Assembly (NCBI RefSeq): GCF_026162645.1
Contig: NZ_JAOTBE010000001.1
Location: 62,001-126,000 of the forward strand
From: Paracoccus rhizosphaerae
Lineage (GTDB): Bacteria; Pseudomonadota; Alphaproteobacteria; Rhodobacterales; Rhodobacteraceae
Length of the DNA stretch: 64,000 nucleotides
Direction of reading: 5' to 3'
This document shows positions 16,733-24,557 of this stretch, in pieces. The notes below the pieces were generated by a model. The model saw only the letters and a program-made list of their open reading frames with translations. It was not told the origin of the DNA and made no database searches. The position numbers and the translations under genes are program-made. Within the stretch, counting starts at the first letter, position 1; each line of letters starts with the position of its first letter.

Positions 16733-17743
16733 GTGACATTGAACAGTATCAGCGACCAGGCGAGAGCGTTTGCGCTGCAGGTCGCGTCCAACCGGATCAA
16801 GACGACGCTGAACACCCTCACGGCAGAGGCCGCCTCGGGCGAGGTTGCAGATGTGGGCCAGCGCCTGCAGGGCAATACGCGAACGCTCGGGGCCATCGAG
16901 AGCCGACTTGCCACGACGCAGCAGTTCCAGCGCAACGCCGCCGAGGCGGCGCACCAGCTGGGGGTGATGCAGACGGTGTTCGACGACATCAGGACCGCCA
17001 CAAAGGATCTTGGCGTCTCGCTGGGGAGCGATCCGTTCATTACACGGACCAAGGCCGTCCACATCACCGAGGCGGCCAGCGCCTTCGAAACCATGGTGCA
17101 GCGGCTGAACACGGCCGACAGCAACCGGTTCCTGCTGTCCGGCGACGCTAGCCAGACGGCACCCCTGTCGGCGGCAGCCGATATTCTTGATGCACTCCAG
17201 GCTGTCACGGCGGGAAGTGCAACTGCCGAGGATGCGATGCAGGCCATCTCGGACTGGTTCGATGCGCCGGCGGGCGGCGGAGGGTTTCTCGACACAGCTT
17301 ATCACGGCACGGTGGCAACCGTCCAACAGGTCGCGATTAGCGAGGATGTCACCATCAGGATCGAGACGACGGCGGCGACGCCGGCGGTCCGCGATCTGCT
17401 GAAGGGGCTGGCGTCGGCTGCGCTTCTTGATCGCGGCGTTCTGGGCGGCCAGCCTGAGGAGCAGGGGCAACTGCTGAAGCTGGCTGGCCTGCAGATGATG
17501 GCCGCGGACACGAACGTGCTGATCGAGATGAGCCGGATCGGCATGAACCAGCAGACGACACAGCGTGCGCAGACCGCAAACGCCTCCAGCCTGGCAACGC
17601 TGACCATCGCCCGAAACGAGATCCGCAGCGCAGACTCGTTCGAGACCGCCGCGGCGCTGAAGCAGGTCGAGGCGCAGCTTGAATCCCTCTATACGGTCAC
17701 GGCACGTCTCTCGAAGCTCAAGCTGGTGGATTATCTGCGGTGA
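16733..17743 (+). CDS. flgL: Flagellar hook-associated protein FlgL (HAP3)
   Basis: A 336-residue flagellin-like protein with N-terminal and C-terminal coiled-coil helices and an inner AFETMVQRLNTADSNRFLLS segment. It starts with GTG, four bases after the flgK stop. FlgL joins FlgK to the filament. The ending VTARLSKLKLVDYLR is typical. Its stop overlaps the GTG start of flgI (GTGA). Flagellin itself is not in the window; length, position and the FlgL-type C terminus argue against this being flagellin. Confidence 0.93.
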   Translation: MTLNSISDQARAFALQVASNRIKTTLNTLTAEAASGEVADVGQRLQGNTRTLGAIESRLATTQQFQRNAAEAAHQLGVMQTVFDDIRTATKDLGVSLGSDPFITRTKAVHITEAASAFETMVQRLNTADSNRFLLSGDASQTAPLSAAADILDALQAVTAGSATAEDAMQAISDWFDAPAGGGGFLDTAYHGTVATVQQVAISEDVTIRIETTAATPAVRDLLKGLASAALLDRGVLGGQPEEQGQLLKLAGLQMMAADTNVLIEMSRIGMNQQTTQRAQTANASSLATLTIARNEIRSADSFETAAALKQVEAQLESLYTVTARLSKLKLVDYLR

Positions 17744-18843
17744 GGAACTTCATATCAGCCCTGATCGTCTGGATCGCCTGCGCCGCGGCTGCCGTCGCGG
17801 TCCCGGTGCGCATCAAGGATCTTGCCGACTTCGACGGGGTGCGCGGCAACGATCTTGTCGGCTATGGCCTGGTCGTGGGCCTTGACGGTTCTGGCGACGG
17901 AATGCGCAACGCCCCCTTCACCGAGGAGATGCTGGCCGGCCTTCTGGAACGGCTGGGCGTCAACGTCACTGATGATGCCCTGCGTTCCAAGAACGTCGCA
18001 GCGGTGATTGTTACGGCAACGCTGCCGCCGTTTGCACGGTCGGGAAGCCGGATCGACGTGAACGTGTCCGCCATTGGCGACGCCAAAAGCCTGCTGGGTG
18101 GCACACTGGTGATGACACCGATGAAGGCCGCCGATGGCAACATTTATGCCGTGGCGCAGGGGTCGATCATCGCCGGCGGTGCGTCAGCCGAGGGCGACGC
18201 CGCCCGTGTCGTCGAGGGCGTGCCGACGACCGGCAGCATTCCCGTGGGCGCGAGGGTCGAGAGGGAGGTCGAGTTCGACTTCGCCGGGATCGACAACATC
18301 CGCATCGCGCTGCGGAATGCCGACTTCACGACAGCCACGCGGGTGGAGGATGCCATCAACCGCGATTTTGACCGGCAGCTGGCGGTGACGCTGGACAGCG
18401 GAACCGTCGTTGTCGACTTCCGGAACCTGGGCGATGTGAACCCGGCCCGCGTTGTTGGCAGGATCGAGAACCTTATGATCGAGCCCGAGGACCGGGCCAA
18501 GGTCGTCATCGACCACAAGTCCGGCACCATCGTGGTGGGCGAACGCGTCCGGATCTCTCGCGTGGCGGTGTCTCAAGGCAACCTGACGCTACGCGTCAGC
18601 GAGGCGCCGGTCGTCTCTCAACCCAACCCGTTCGCCCAAGGCGAGACCGTAACTGTTCCGCGCACCGCTGTCGAACTGCGGCAGGAACCTGGCATCGGCT
18701 TCGTCGAGGTCGCCGGTGACACGAACCTCAGCGACCTGGTTGACGGGCTGAACGCCCTCGGCGTCAGGCCGCGGGACATGATCGACATCCTCAAGTCGAT
18801 CCACTCGGCCGGGGCGCTGCATGCTGACCTGATCATCGAGTAG
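17740..18843 (+). CDS. flgI: Flagellar P-ring protein FlgI
   Basis: A 367-residue periplasmic protein with a short signal peptide (cleavage near residue 20, before VPVRIKDLADFDGVR). The family opening GVRGNDLVGYGLVVGLDGSG and the closing LGVRPRDMIDILKSIHSAGA are intact. It forms the P ring around the rod in the peptidoglycan layer. It starts with GTG, overlapping the flgL stop. Its 3' end overlaps the convergent glycosyltransferase by 11 bases, so no terminator fits between them. FlgA, its assembly chaperone, is encoded at 21177. Confidence 0.96.
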   Translation: MRNFISALIVWIACAAAAVAVPVRIKDLADFDGVRGNDLVGYGLVVGLDGSGDGMRNAPFTEEMLAGLLERLGVNVTDDALRSKNVAAVIVTATLPPFARSGSRIDVNVSAIGDAKSLLGGTLVMTPMKAADGNIYAVAQGSIIAGGASAEGDAARVVEGVPTTGSIPVGARVEREVEFDFAGIDNIRIALRNADFTTATRVEDAINRDFDRQLAVTLDSGTVVVDFRNLGDVNPARVVGRIENLMIEPEDRAKVVIDHKSGTIVVGERVRISRVAVSQGNLTLRVSEAPVVSQPNPFAQGETVTVPRTAVELRQEPGIGFVEVAGDTNLSDLVDGLNALGVRPRDMIDILKSIHSAGALHADLIIE

Positions 18844-19783
18844 CCGAAGGATCGCGCCTCAGGGCACCGCTGAGCGCAGATATCGCCAGGGCCGCCGTTG
18901 CGGCCCTGGTCTGCCTGTAGAAGCCGCCGCGTCGCATGGCCTGGAATGCGCGCGGCCCCGGCGCGTCCAGCATGATCCCCGCCTGCTCGATCACGTGCCG
19001 GCTGTCGGCCGGCATCAGCGGAACCAGCGGCGCCAGGCTGTGCAGGTTGGCGCGCATCCACCAGCCGAACTCGCCGGCCAGAAGCTTTCTCAGCCGGGCC
19101 ATCCGCGCGGGCAGGGTGTCGTTGCGGCCAACCTCGCTGCGCGAATGCTGGCGGTAGAATAGCACCGGCTGAGGATCGTGGACAAGACGGGCACCGAAGG
19201 CGGCGGTGACCTGATAGCACCACCAGTCATGTGAAACGATGCCTGCATCCCGCGCATGAGGCACCGCCTGCTTCAAGAGAGTAACGGCGGCAGGATTGAA
19301 GACCGACGTGTTGCCGGCCATGATGGCCTGGACCATCGCGTTGCGCAGGCCCAATGGGCGCGGGAAGTGGCGCGAGGGCGCCAGCGGCTTCAGATCCTGG
19401 TCGGCGATGATGGTGCGTGCGGCATAGTGGGCGGGGCCGGTGCAGGACAAAAGGGTCGCGACGGCGCGGGACAGCTTGTCGGGGAACCACATGTCGTCCT
19501 GGTCGCAGAATGCCGCCATTGCGCCGTCTGGCACGTGCTTCAGCAAGGACAGGAAATTTTGCGTCGCCCCCAAGGACGGGCCGCGAAGGCGGGTAACGCG
19601 GCCGGTCGGCATCCGCTGTCCGAAGTCGTCCAGGATCTGCACGGTCCCGTCGGTCGAGCCGTCGTCGGAGGCGATCAGCGACCAGTTCCTGTGCGTCTGT
19701 CCGACCAGGCTCTCGAGCTGAACCGGCAGATGGGGCGCACCTTGATAGGTCGCCAGAAGAATCACGACATGAGGCGGCGACAT
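18833..19783 (-). CDS. Family 2 glycosyltransferase (rhamnosyltransferase-like)
   Basis: A 316-residue GT-A enzyme. The nucleotide-sugar site is at VILLATYQG and SDDGSTDGT near residues 8-45. The metal-binding region is CDQDDMWFPDKL, and HDWWCYQV is further on, a pattern seen in rhamnosyl- and related transferases. No transmembrane segment stands out. It sits inside the flagellar island, convergent with flgI (11-base overlap) and downstream of fliL on the same strand. A role in modifying flagellar or surface glycans is possible; a chance insertion is equally possible. The acceptor is unknown. Confidence 0.85.
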   Translation of the reverse strand: MSPPHVVILLATYQGAPHLPVQLESLVGQTHRNWSLIASDDGSTDGTVQILDDFGQRMPTGRVTRLRGPSLGATQNFLSLLKHVPDGAMAAFCDQDDMWFPDKLSRAVATLLSCTGPAHYAARTIIADQDLKPLAPSRHFPRPLGLRNAMVQAIMAGNTSVFNPAAVTLLKQAVPHARDAGIVSHDWWCYQVTAAFGARLVHDPQPVLFYRQHSRSEVGRNDTLPARMARLRKLLAGEFGWWMRANLHSLAPLVPLMPADSRHVIEQAGIMLDAPGPRAFQAMRRGGFYRQTRAATAALAISALSGALRRDPSATR

Positions 19784-19808
19784 CTGAACCTCGCGCTGAA
19801 CGACGAAA

Positions 19809-19826
19809 GCCGGGGTCGCCCCCGGC
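19809..19826 (-). terminator. Hairpin downstream of fliL
   Basis: GCCGGGG-TCGC-CCCCGGC, followed on the minus strand by CTTTCG, in the 86-base gap between fliL and the glycosyltransferase gene. It may end the long minus-strand flagellar transcript or reduce read-through. The T content after the stem is low. Confidence 0.5.
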
Positions 19827-19869
19827 CTTGCTGCGTGTTTCCCCTGTCGCGCTTCTCAGCGCAAGCGGT

Positions 19870-20430
19870 TCAGCCCGGCTGGCGGGCGATATCCTCTATG
19901 AGGACCGCCTCGATCGGCAGGTCGGTCACCGCCTGCGCGGCCTTCAGAAGATCCTCGCGCAGGACGGCGAGGTTGCGATCGGCGGTGAAGTTGCCGTCGA
20001 AGCCGCCGGTATTGGCGTGGATCATCAGCTGGCGCAGCAGGCTGTCGCGCAGCACATGCTCTTTCCTGCCAAGCGCGCCCAGGCTGGCCCCGTCGGTCTG
20101 CAGGGTCAGGGTCAGGATCATCATGTCCTGCAGATCGCCTTGCCGCATCAGCGGAACGAAGAATTGCGTTGGAAAGGTGAACCACGCTGCCTCGCCGGGC
20201 GCCGCATGCTCGACGTCTCCATGTCCGTCATCGGCAGGTTCGGCATGGCTTTCGGTCTCGTGCCCGTCCGCGGCGTGACCGTCGTCGGACGGTTCGGCGT
20301 GATCGCCGGCGGCATGGGCGGGCGCTACCTCGGCCGCCCCGTCTGAGGGCGCGCGCAGCATGTTGCCCGCAAAGGCGCCACCGACGATCGCAACGACAGG
20401 CAGCATCAGTGGAATGATTTTCTTGTTCAT
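19870..20430 (-). CDS. fliL: Flagellar basal body-associated protein FliL-like, His/Asp-rich linker
   Basis: A 186-residue protein with one N-terminal membrane helix (IIPLMLPVVAIVGGAFAG). Residues about 37-75 form a linker rich in His, Asp and Glu, with repeats such as HAEPSDDGHAADGHE. A FliL-like periplasmic domain follows (FTFPTQFFVPLMR, LRDSLLRQLMIHA). FliL supports stator function around the motor. The linker is unusually histidine-rich and could bind metal or respond to pH, which is inferred. It lies 9 bases after flgH at the end of the minus-strand flagellar operon. Confidence 0.85.
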   Translation of the reverse strand: MNKKIIPLMLPVVAIVGGAFAGNMLRAPSDGAAEVAPAHAAGDHAEPSDDGHAADGHETESHAEPADDGHGDVEHAAPGEAAWFTFPTQFFVPLMRQGDLQDMMILTLTLQTDGASLGALGRKEHVLRDSLLRQLMIHANTGGFDGNFTADRNLAVLREDLLKAAQAVTDLPIEAVLIEDIARQPG

Positions 20431-20439
20431 GGTATGGTC

Positions 20440-21165
20440 TCAGTAGGGCAGGACGATGTCGGCGATCTGCTGACCATAGCGTGGCTGCTGGACGTCGGTG
20501 ATCTGCCCACGCCCGCCATACGAAATCCGGGCTCCCGCGATGCGATCATAGGCGATCTCGTTGCTGCGATCTATGTCGGCTGGACGGACGAAGCCGCTGA
20601 CGGTCAGCTCGCGCAGCTCGAAGTTCACGCGCACCTCCTGGGTGCCCTGGATCTGCAGCGTGCCATTGGGCAGCGTATCGACCACCGTGGCCGCGACACG
20701 AAGCGTCAGCTTGTCCCGCCGCGAGATGTTCCCCGACCCCTTGTAGGTCGAGGAGGACGAGGCATCGGCCAGGTTGTCGAAGCTTGCCCCCTCCGGCAGC
20801 TTGTCGGACAGGCGCTGCGGGATGCCGACCATCTGCGGGATGGCCAGGCTTTCGCCAGAACTGCGGTTTCGGCCGCTGCTGTTGCTGATCTCGGCACGGT
20901 CGTCGATCTCGATCACGACGGTCAGGATGTCGCCGCGGACTGCCGCGCGGCGGTCGCTGATGAGCGAGGATTGCGTTCCGGCCCAGAGCGAAGCTGCAGC
21001 TTCCGGGCGGCCCGAATCCAGCGGCAGGTCCAGCGGCGGGTTGGTCATCGCCAGGAACTCTTCTGTCTCGCGCGGCGAGGTGAGCTCGGGCGGCTGGCCC
21101 ACGTTGGCCACACGCGAACAGCCAGAGGCGGCCAGCGCCAGACACAGCAGATAAGCGGGTTTCAT
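20440..21165 (-). CDS. flgH: Flagellar L-ring lipoprotein FlgH
   Basis: A 241-residue outer-membrane lipoprotein with a lipobox near residues 13-16 (ALAASGC). The conserved core includes SLWAGTQSSLISDRRA, RGDILTVVIEIDDRAEI and the closing GRGQITDVQQPRYGQQIAD. It forms the L ring around the distal rod. The ATG at 21165 follows AGAGGAA; an upstream in-frame TTG overlaps the flgA stop and is less likely. It is flanked by flgA upstream and fliL downstream. Confidence 0.95.
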   Translation of the reverse strand: MKPAYLLCLALAASGCSRVANVGQPPELTSPRETEEFLAMTNPPLDLPLDSGRPEAAASLWAGTQSSLISDRRAAVRGDILTVVIEIDDRAEISNSSGRNRSSGESLAIPQMVGIPQRLSDKLPEGASFDNLADASSSSTYKGSGNISRRDKLTLRVAATVVDTLPNGTLQIQGTQEVRVNFELRELTVSGFVRPADIDRSNEIAYDRIAGARISYGGRGQITDVQQPRYGQQIADIVLPY

Positions 21166-21176
21166 CGTCGTTCCTC

Positions 21177-21590
21177 TCAATTCATCACGGCCAGGGTGCC
21201 GTCGGACATCACCTGCGCCGTCACCGTGCTGCGCGAACCCATGTTCATGACCCGGATCATGTCCCCGGCGGCGCCGTCGGACATGGCGCGGCCTTCGGTA
21301 TCGATGCGCAGGCCGCCGCGCTGGAAGGACAGGCGCACGATCTCGTTGCGCCCGACCACGCGGGGGGCCTGCAGCATGTTGGCGTGCAAGGGGCGGCCCT
21401 CATAGATCGTGATGCGGGTCTGCATCCCGATGGCGGCCGAAGGGTCGGTCAGGCCGGGGCGGTCGGTGTCGATGACCGTCAGGTCGCCCGCTCCGATCAC
21501 GCTGCCCGCGGGCAGGGTGCGGGCCGCGCCCAGACCGCCCGCCAAGGCAGCGCCGGGCATCAGGGCGATCAGCAGGACCAGCGCCTTCAT
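21177..21590 (-). CDS. flgA: Flagellar P-ring assembly chaperone FlgA
   Basis: A 137-residue periplasmic protein with a signal peptide (MKALVLLIALMPGAALA). The FlgA C-terminal SAF-type domain contains TRITIYEGRPLHANMLQAPR and NEIVRLSFQRGG, then DMIRVMNMGSRSTV. It is shorter than enterobacterial FlgA and lacks the extra N-terminal region, as is common in this group. It promotes FlgI polymerisation. Its start overlaps the flgG stop by one base. Confidence 0.92.
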   Translation of the reverse strand: MKALVLLIALMPGAALAGGLGAARTLPAGSVIGAGDLTVIDTDRPGLTDPSAAIGMQTRITIYEGRPLHANMLQAPRVVGRNEIVRLSFQRGGLRIDTEGRAMSDGAAGDMIRVMNMGSRSTVTAQVMSDGTLAVMN

Positions 21591-22375
21591 CAGCGCACCT
21601 GCGTCGTGGCAGCCAGCATCTGGTCGGCTGCGGTGATGACCTTCGCGTTCAATTCATAGCCGCGCTGCGCCTTGATCAGTTCGGTGATCTCTCGCACCGC
21701 ATCAACCGAGCTTTCCTCGAGATATCCCTGGCGCAGCGTCCCCAGCCCGTCCTGGCCCGGGTTGACCACCTGGGGGCCGCCAGAGGCCGCAGTCTCGATG
21801 AACAGGTTCGAGCCGATGGCCTCCAGCCCCTTCTCGTTCGAGAACCCGGCCAGGGTCAGCTGGCCCAGCAGCTCGGGCTCGACCCGGTCGTTGAAATAGG
21901 CATAGACCTCGCCGCCGGCGTTGATCGAGATGGCGCGCGCATCGTCTGGAATGGTGACGTTCGGGACCACCGGATAGCCGTCGGAGGTGACGATCAGCCC
22001 GTCCGGCGACCGCTTCAGCCCGCCGTCGCGGGTATAGCCCGAAAGGCCCGAGGGCAGCGTGACCTCAAGATAGCCATCGCCTTCGATCGCCAGATCCAGA
22101 TCGCCACCGGTCGCAGTCAGCGCGCCCTGCTGCAGGTTGACGCTGACGGCCGTGGGGCGGACGCCCAGGCCCAGTTGGACGCCCGCCGGGATGACGGTGC
22201 CGTCGGCGGCGGTCACGCTGCCGGGGCGGGCGGCCTGCTGGTAATGCAGGTCGGCAAATTCCGCGCGCCGGGCGTTGTAGCCGGTGGTCGACATGTTGGC
22301 GAGGTTGTTCGAGATGACCTCGACGCGGGTCTGCTGCGCGCTCATGCCGGTGGCGGCGATCTGCAGGGCTCTCAT
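21590..22375 (-). CDS. flgG: Flagellar distal rod protein FlgG
   Basis: A 261-residue axial protein, the usual FlgG length. The N-terminal motif is QTRVEVISNNLANMSTTGYN, followed by ARRAEFADLHYQQ. The central LDLAIEGDGYLEVTLPSG and the C-terminal ELIKAQRGYELNAKVI are family-defining. It is exported through the flagellar secretion system and builds the distal rod. It lies between flgF and flgA in one tight operon. Confidence 0.96.
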   Translation of the reverse strand: MRALQIAATGMSAQQTRVEVISNNLANMSTTGYNARRAEFADLHYQQAARPGSVTAADGTVIPAGVQLGLGVRPTAVSVNLQQGALTATGGDLDLAIEGDGYLEVTLPSGLSGYTRDGGLKRSPDGLIVTSDGYPVVPNVTIPDDARAISINAGGEVYAYFNDRVEPELLGQLTLAGFSNEKGLEAIGSNLFIETAASGGPQVVNPGQDGLGTLRQGYLEESSVDAVREITELIKAQRGYELNAKVITAADQMLAATTQVR

Positions 22376-22384
22376 GGTGGCTCC

Positions 22385-23101
22385 TTAACGGGTCATGGCG
22401 GTGATCGCGCCGCGGATCCTCTGATCCTCGCGATCCAGGAAGGACTGGCCCAGCTCATAGGCGCGCTGGACCTCGATCATGCGGGTGATCTCGGAAATCG
22501 GATCGACGTTCGATTCCTCCAGAAAACCTTGGCGGATGCGCGGTTCCTCGACCGGTTCCGGGTTGCCTTCGATGCTGAAGCCGGTACCGCCCTCGTGGGT
22601 CAGGTTTACGCCCTCGGGCGCGTTGAACAGGCCGATGCGTCCGAAAGGCAGGCCGTTCGACGACAGCGTACCGTCGGCCCCGACCGCGACCGAAGACGCG
22701 CCCGCGGGAAGGATGATCGGCGCCTGGCCCTCGTCCAGCAGACGGTGACCGTCGGCGGTCATCAACTCACCCTCGGCCGAGGGCATGAAGGCGCCGGCAC
22801 GGGTCAGGCGCAGGCCCTCGGGCGCTTCGACCAGGAAGAAGCCGTCGCCCTCGATCGCCAGGTCGAGGTTGTTGTTCGTCTGCGTCAGCACGCCCTGGTT
22901 CAGGTCCAGCATTCGGCCGCGGGCATGGGCCATGGACAGCGCGTCGCCTTTGCGGTCCAACGCGCTCAGATGCTCGGCGAAGATCACGCCTTCGCGGCGG
23001 AAACCGGTGGTGTTGGCGTTGGCGATGTTGTTGGCGACGGTCCGCATCTCGGCCATCAGGCCAGATTGGCGGGTCAGGCTGGCATAGATCGCGTTGTCCA
23101 T
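22385..23101 (-). CDS. flgF: Flagellar proximal rod protein FlgF
   Basis: A 238-residue rod protein paralogous to FlgG. It begins MDNAIYASLTRQSGLMAEM, then VANNIANANTTGFRREG. The central LDLAIEGDGFFLVEAPEG and the end MIEVQRAYELGQSFLDRED are typical. It starts two bases after the fliQ stop and ends nine bases before flgG, so it is co-transcribed with both. Confidence 0.95.
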   Translation of the reverse strand: MDNAIYASLTRQSGLMAEMRTVANNIANANTTGFRREGVIFAEHLSALDRKGDALSMAHARGRMLDLNQGVLTQTNNNLDLAIEGDGFFLVEAPEGLRLTRAGAFMPSAEGELMTADGHRLLDEGQAPIILPAGASSVAVGADGTLSSNGLPFGRIGLFNAPEGVNLTHEGGTGFSIEGNPEPVEEPRIRQGFLEESNVDPISEITRMIEVQRAYELGQSFLDREDQRIRGAITAMTR

Positions 23102-23102
23102 G

Positions 23103-23369
23103 TCAGCTTCCCGCGATCAGAGGGATGATTTCGCCAAGGTAGAAGTCCGACAGCGCCGTTGTCATGAAGCTCATCGAGACCCAGAAAACGACCAGCATCA
23201 GACCCACCTTGGGCACGAAGGTCAGCGTCATTTCCTGCACCGAGGTCAGTGCCTGAAAAAGGCCGATGACCACGCCCGTGATCAGCGCCACCGCCAGCAG
23301 CGGGGCCGACATGCGGACCGCGATCAGGAGCGACTGGCGCAGCATGTCGAAAAGGACCGTCTCGCCCAT
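23103..23369 (-). CDS. fliQ: Flagellar export apparatus protein FliQ
   Basis: An 88-residue inner-membrane protein with two hydrophobic helices (about residues 15-40 and 50-75). The family segment GLFQALTSVQEMTLTFVPK joins them. The ATG at 23369 overlaps the fliE stop by one base. FliQ is part of the FliPQR export gate. fliP and fliR are not in the window, so this gate gene is separated from its partners. A longer reading of the frame runs into fliE and is rejected. Confidence 0.93.
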   Translation of the reverse strand: MGETVLFDMLRQSLLIAVRMSAPLLAVALITGVVIGLFQALTSVQEMTLTFVPKVGLMLVVFWVSMSFMTTALSDFYLGEIIPLIAGS

Positions 23370-23656
23370 CAGACCGGCATCCGCAGGATTTCCTGATAGG
23401 CCTCGACCACCTTGTCGCGGATGGCGACGACGGTGTTCATGGTCATCTCGGCCTCGGCGATGGTCTGGACCAGCTGGTGCGTGCTGACCTGACCGGTCAT
23501 CGCGCCTGTGGACACTTGGTCCACTTGGGCCATCTGGGCGGCAAAATCCTCGGCCGCCTGGCCAATTCGGGTCACGGTCGAGGATGCCTGCGCATCGGGG
23601 GCGACGGCATGGCGGGCGGCGGAATAAGCGTTGGCGGCGTTCAGTCCGGTGATCAT
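23369..23656 (-). CDS. fliE: Flagellar MS ring-rod junction protein FliE
   Basis: A 95-residue rod adapter of standard length. The C-terminal signature includes LVQTIAEAEMTMNTVVAIRD followed by KVVEAYQEILRMPV. It connects the MS ring to the proximal rod. It lies 11 bases after flgC and overlaps fliQ by one base. Confidence 0.94.
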   Translation of the reverse strand: MITGLNAANAYSAARHAVAPDAQASSTVTRIGQAAEDFAAQMAQVDQVSTGAMTGQVSTHQLVQTIAEAEMTMNTVVAIRDKVVEAYQEILRMPV

Positions 23657-23667
23657 CTGGGTCCCTT

Positions 23668-24060
23668 TCAGCGGCGGAGAAGGTCAAGAAGCGACGCGCC
23701 CATCTGGCGGGTCTGTTCAAACATGCGCAGGTTGGCCTCGTAGCTGCGGCCGGCCTCGCGGCTGTCGGCCAGCTCGATCACCAGGTCCACGTTCGAACCT
23801 TGGTAATAGCCGTCCTGGTCGGCCATCGGATGCGCGGGATCGTGGATGCGTGGCAGTTCCGTCTGGTCCAGGCGCACGCGTCCGGCCTCGACCTCTCCGG
23901 TCGGGCGGCCGAAGCGAACCGCTTCCTCGAAGCTGACCAGCTTGCGGCGATAGCCGGGCGTATCGGCGTTGGCGATGTTTTCCGCCGTGTGGCGCAGACG
24001 TTCGGTCTGGGCACGCATTCCTGACGCTGCAAGCCGCAGCGGCGAGATCGGGTCGGTCAT
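23668..24060 (-). CDS. flgC: Flagellar proximal rod protein FlgC
   Basis: A 130-residue rod protein with the axial motif AENIANADTPGYRRKLVSFE near residue 27 and the C-terminal region YEANLRMFEQTRQMGASLLD. It is slightly shorter than enterobacterial FlgC. It is 12 bases downstream of flgB, the usual flgB-flgC-fliE order. Confidence 0.95.
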   Translation of the reverse strand: MTDPISPLRLAASGMRAQTERLRHTAENIANADTPGYRRKLVSFEEAVRFGRPTGEVEAGRVRLDQTELPRIHDPAHPMADQDGYYQGSNVDLVIELADSREAGRSYEANLRMFEQTRQMGASLLDLLRR

Positions 24061-24072
24061 ATCGGGTTTTCC

Positions 24073-24462
24073 TTAGCGGCGGCCCAGGCTGGCCTGCATG
24101 AGATCCAGCGCGGAACGGTAGATGCCAAGCGACAGGTCGTGCTGGCGCTTGACGTCGGCGGCGCGCACCATCTGCTCCTCCAGCGAAACCGAGTTGCCGT
24201 TGGGCGACACGGGATCGGCCGTCTGGATCAGGCGGGCCCCGGCCGGGGACCAGTCGGGGTTCGCGATGTGGCGCGGGTCGGTCGTGCGCAGGGGTCCTGC
24301 CGTTCCGGCGCGTTCATAGCTGTCGGCGAAGGGCTGCAGGTCGGTGGCCCGGTATCCGGGCGTATCAGCGTTGGCGATGTTGCGCGTCACGGCCACCTGC
24401 CGGTCGGCGACATGCTGGCCCATGGCGCGGGCCATCTGCATCATCTCGATCTTCTCAAACAT
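24073..24462 (-). CDS. flgB: Flagellar proximal rod protein FlgB
   Basis: A 129-residue rod protein with the motif AVTRNIANADTPGYRATDLQ near residue 25 and NGNSVSLEEQMVRAADVK towards the middle. The ATG at 24462 follows GAGGAG; an in-frame TTG 15 bases upstream overlaps that binding site and is rejected. It is the first gene of the minus-strand rod operon and is divergent from fliI across a 95-base gap that carries two GANTC sites. Confidence 0.95.
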   Translation of the reverse strand: MFEKIEMMQMARAMGQHVADRQVAVTRNIANADTPGYRATDLQPFADSYERAGTAGPLRTTDPRHIANPDWSPAGARLIQTADPVSPNGNSVSLEEQMVRAADVKRQHDLSLGIYRSALDLMQASLGRR

Positions 24463-24557
24463 GAGGCTTCTCCTCAATCACGATAAACCCGGTCTTAACT
24501 CCGATTCGTTTAGAAACCGTTGAGTGACGCAGGATTCGATGCCGGGGGTGACAGGCG
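24463..24557. promoter_or_regulatory. flgB/fliI divergent promoter region with clustered GANTC sites
   Basis: This 95-base gap must drive both the flgB operon and fliI. It contains GATTC at 24503-24507 and 24533-24537; a third (GAATC) lies just inside fliI at 24570-24574. A CtrA-like half site TTAAC is at 24495-24499, close to the first GANTC. The AT-rich segment 24493-24520 stands out from its GC-rich surroundings. I could not assign exact -35 and -10 elements. Confidence 0.5.

Noticed and set aside
16733..17743. The FlgL-like gene as flagellin (FliC)
   Set aside because: Position directly after flgK and before flgI, length, and the FlgL-type C terminus favour hook-associated protein 3.
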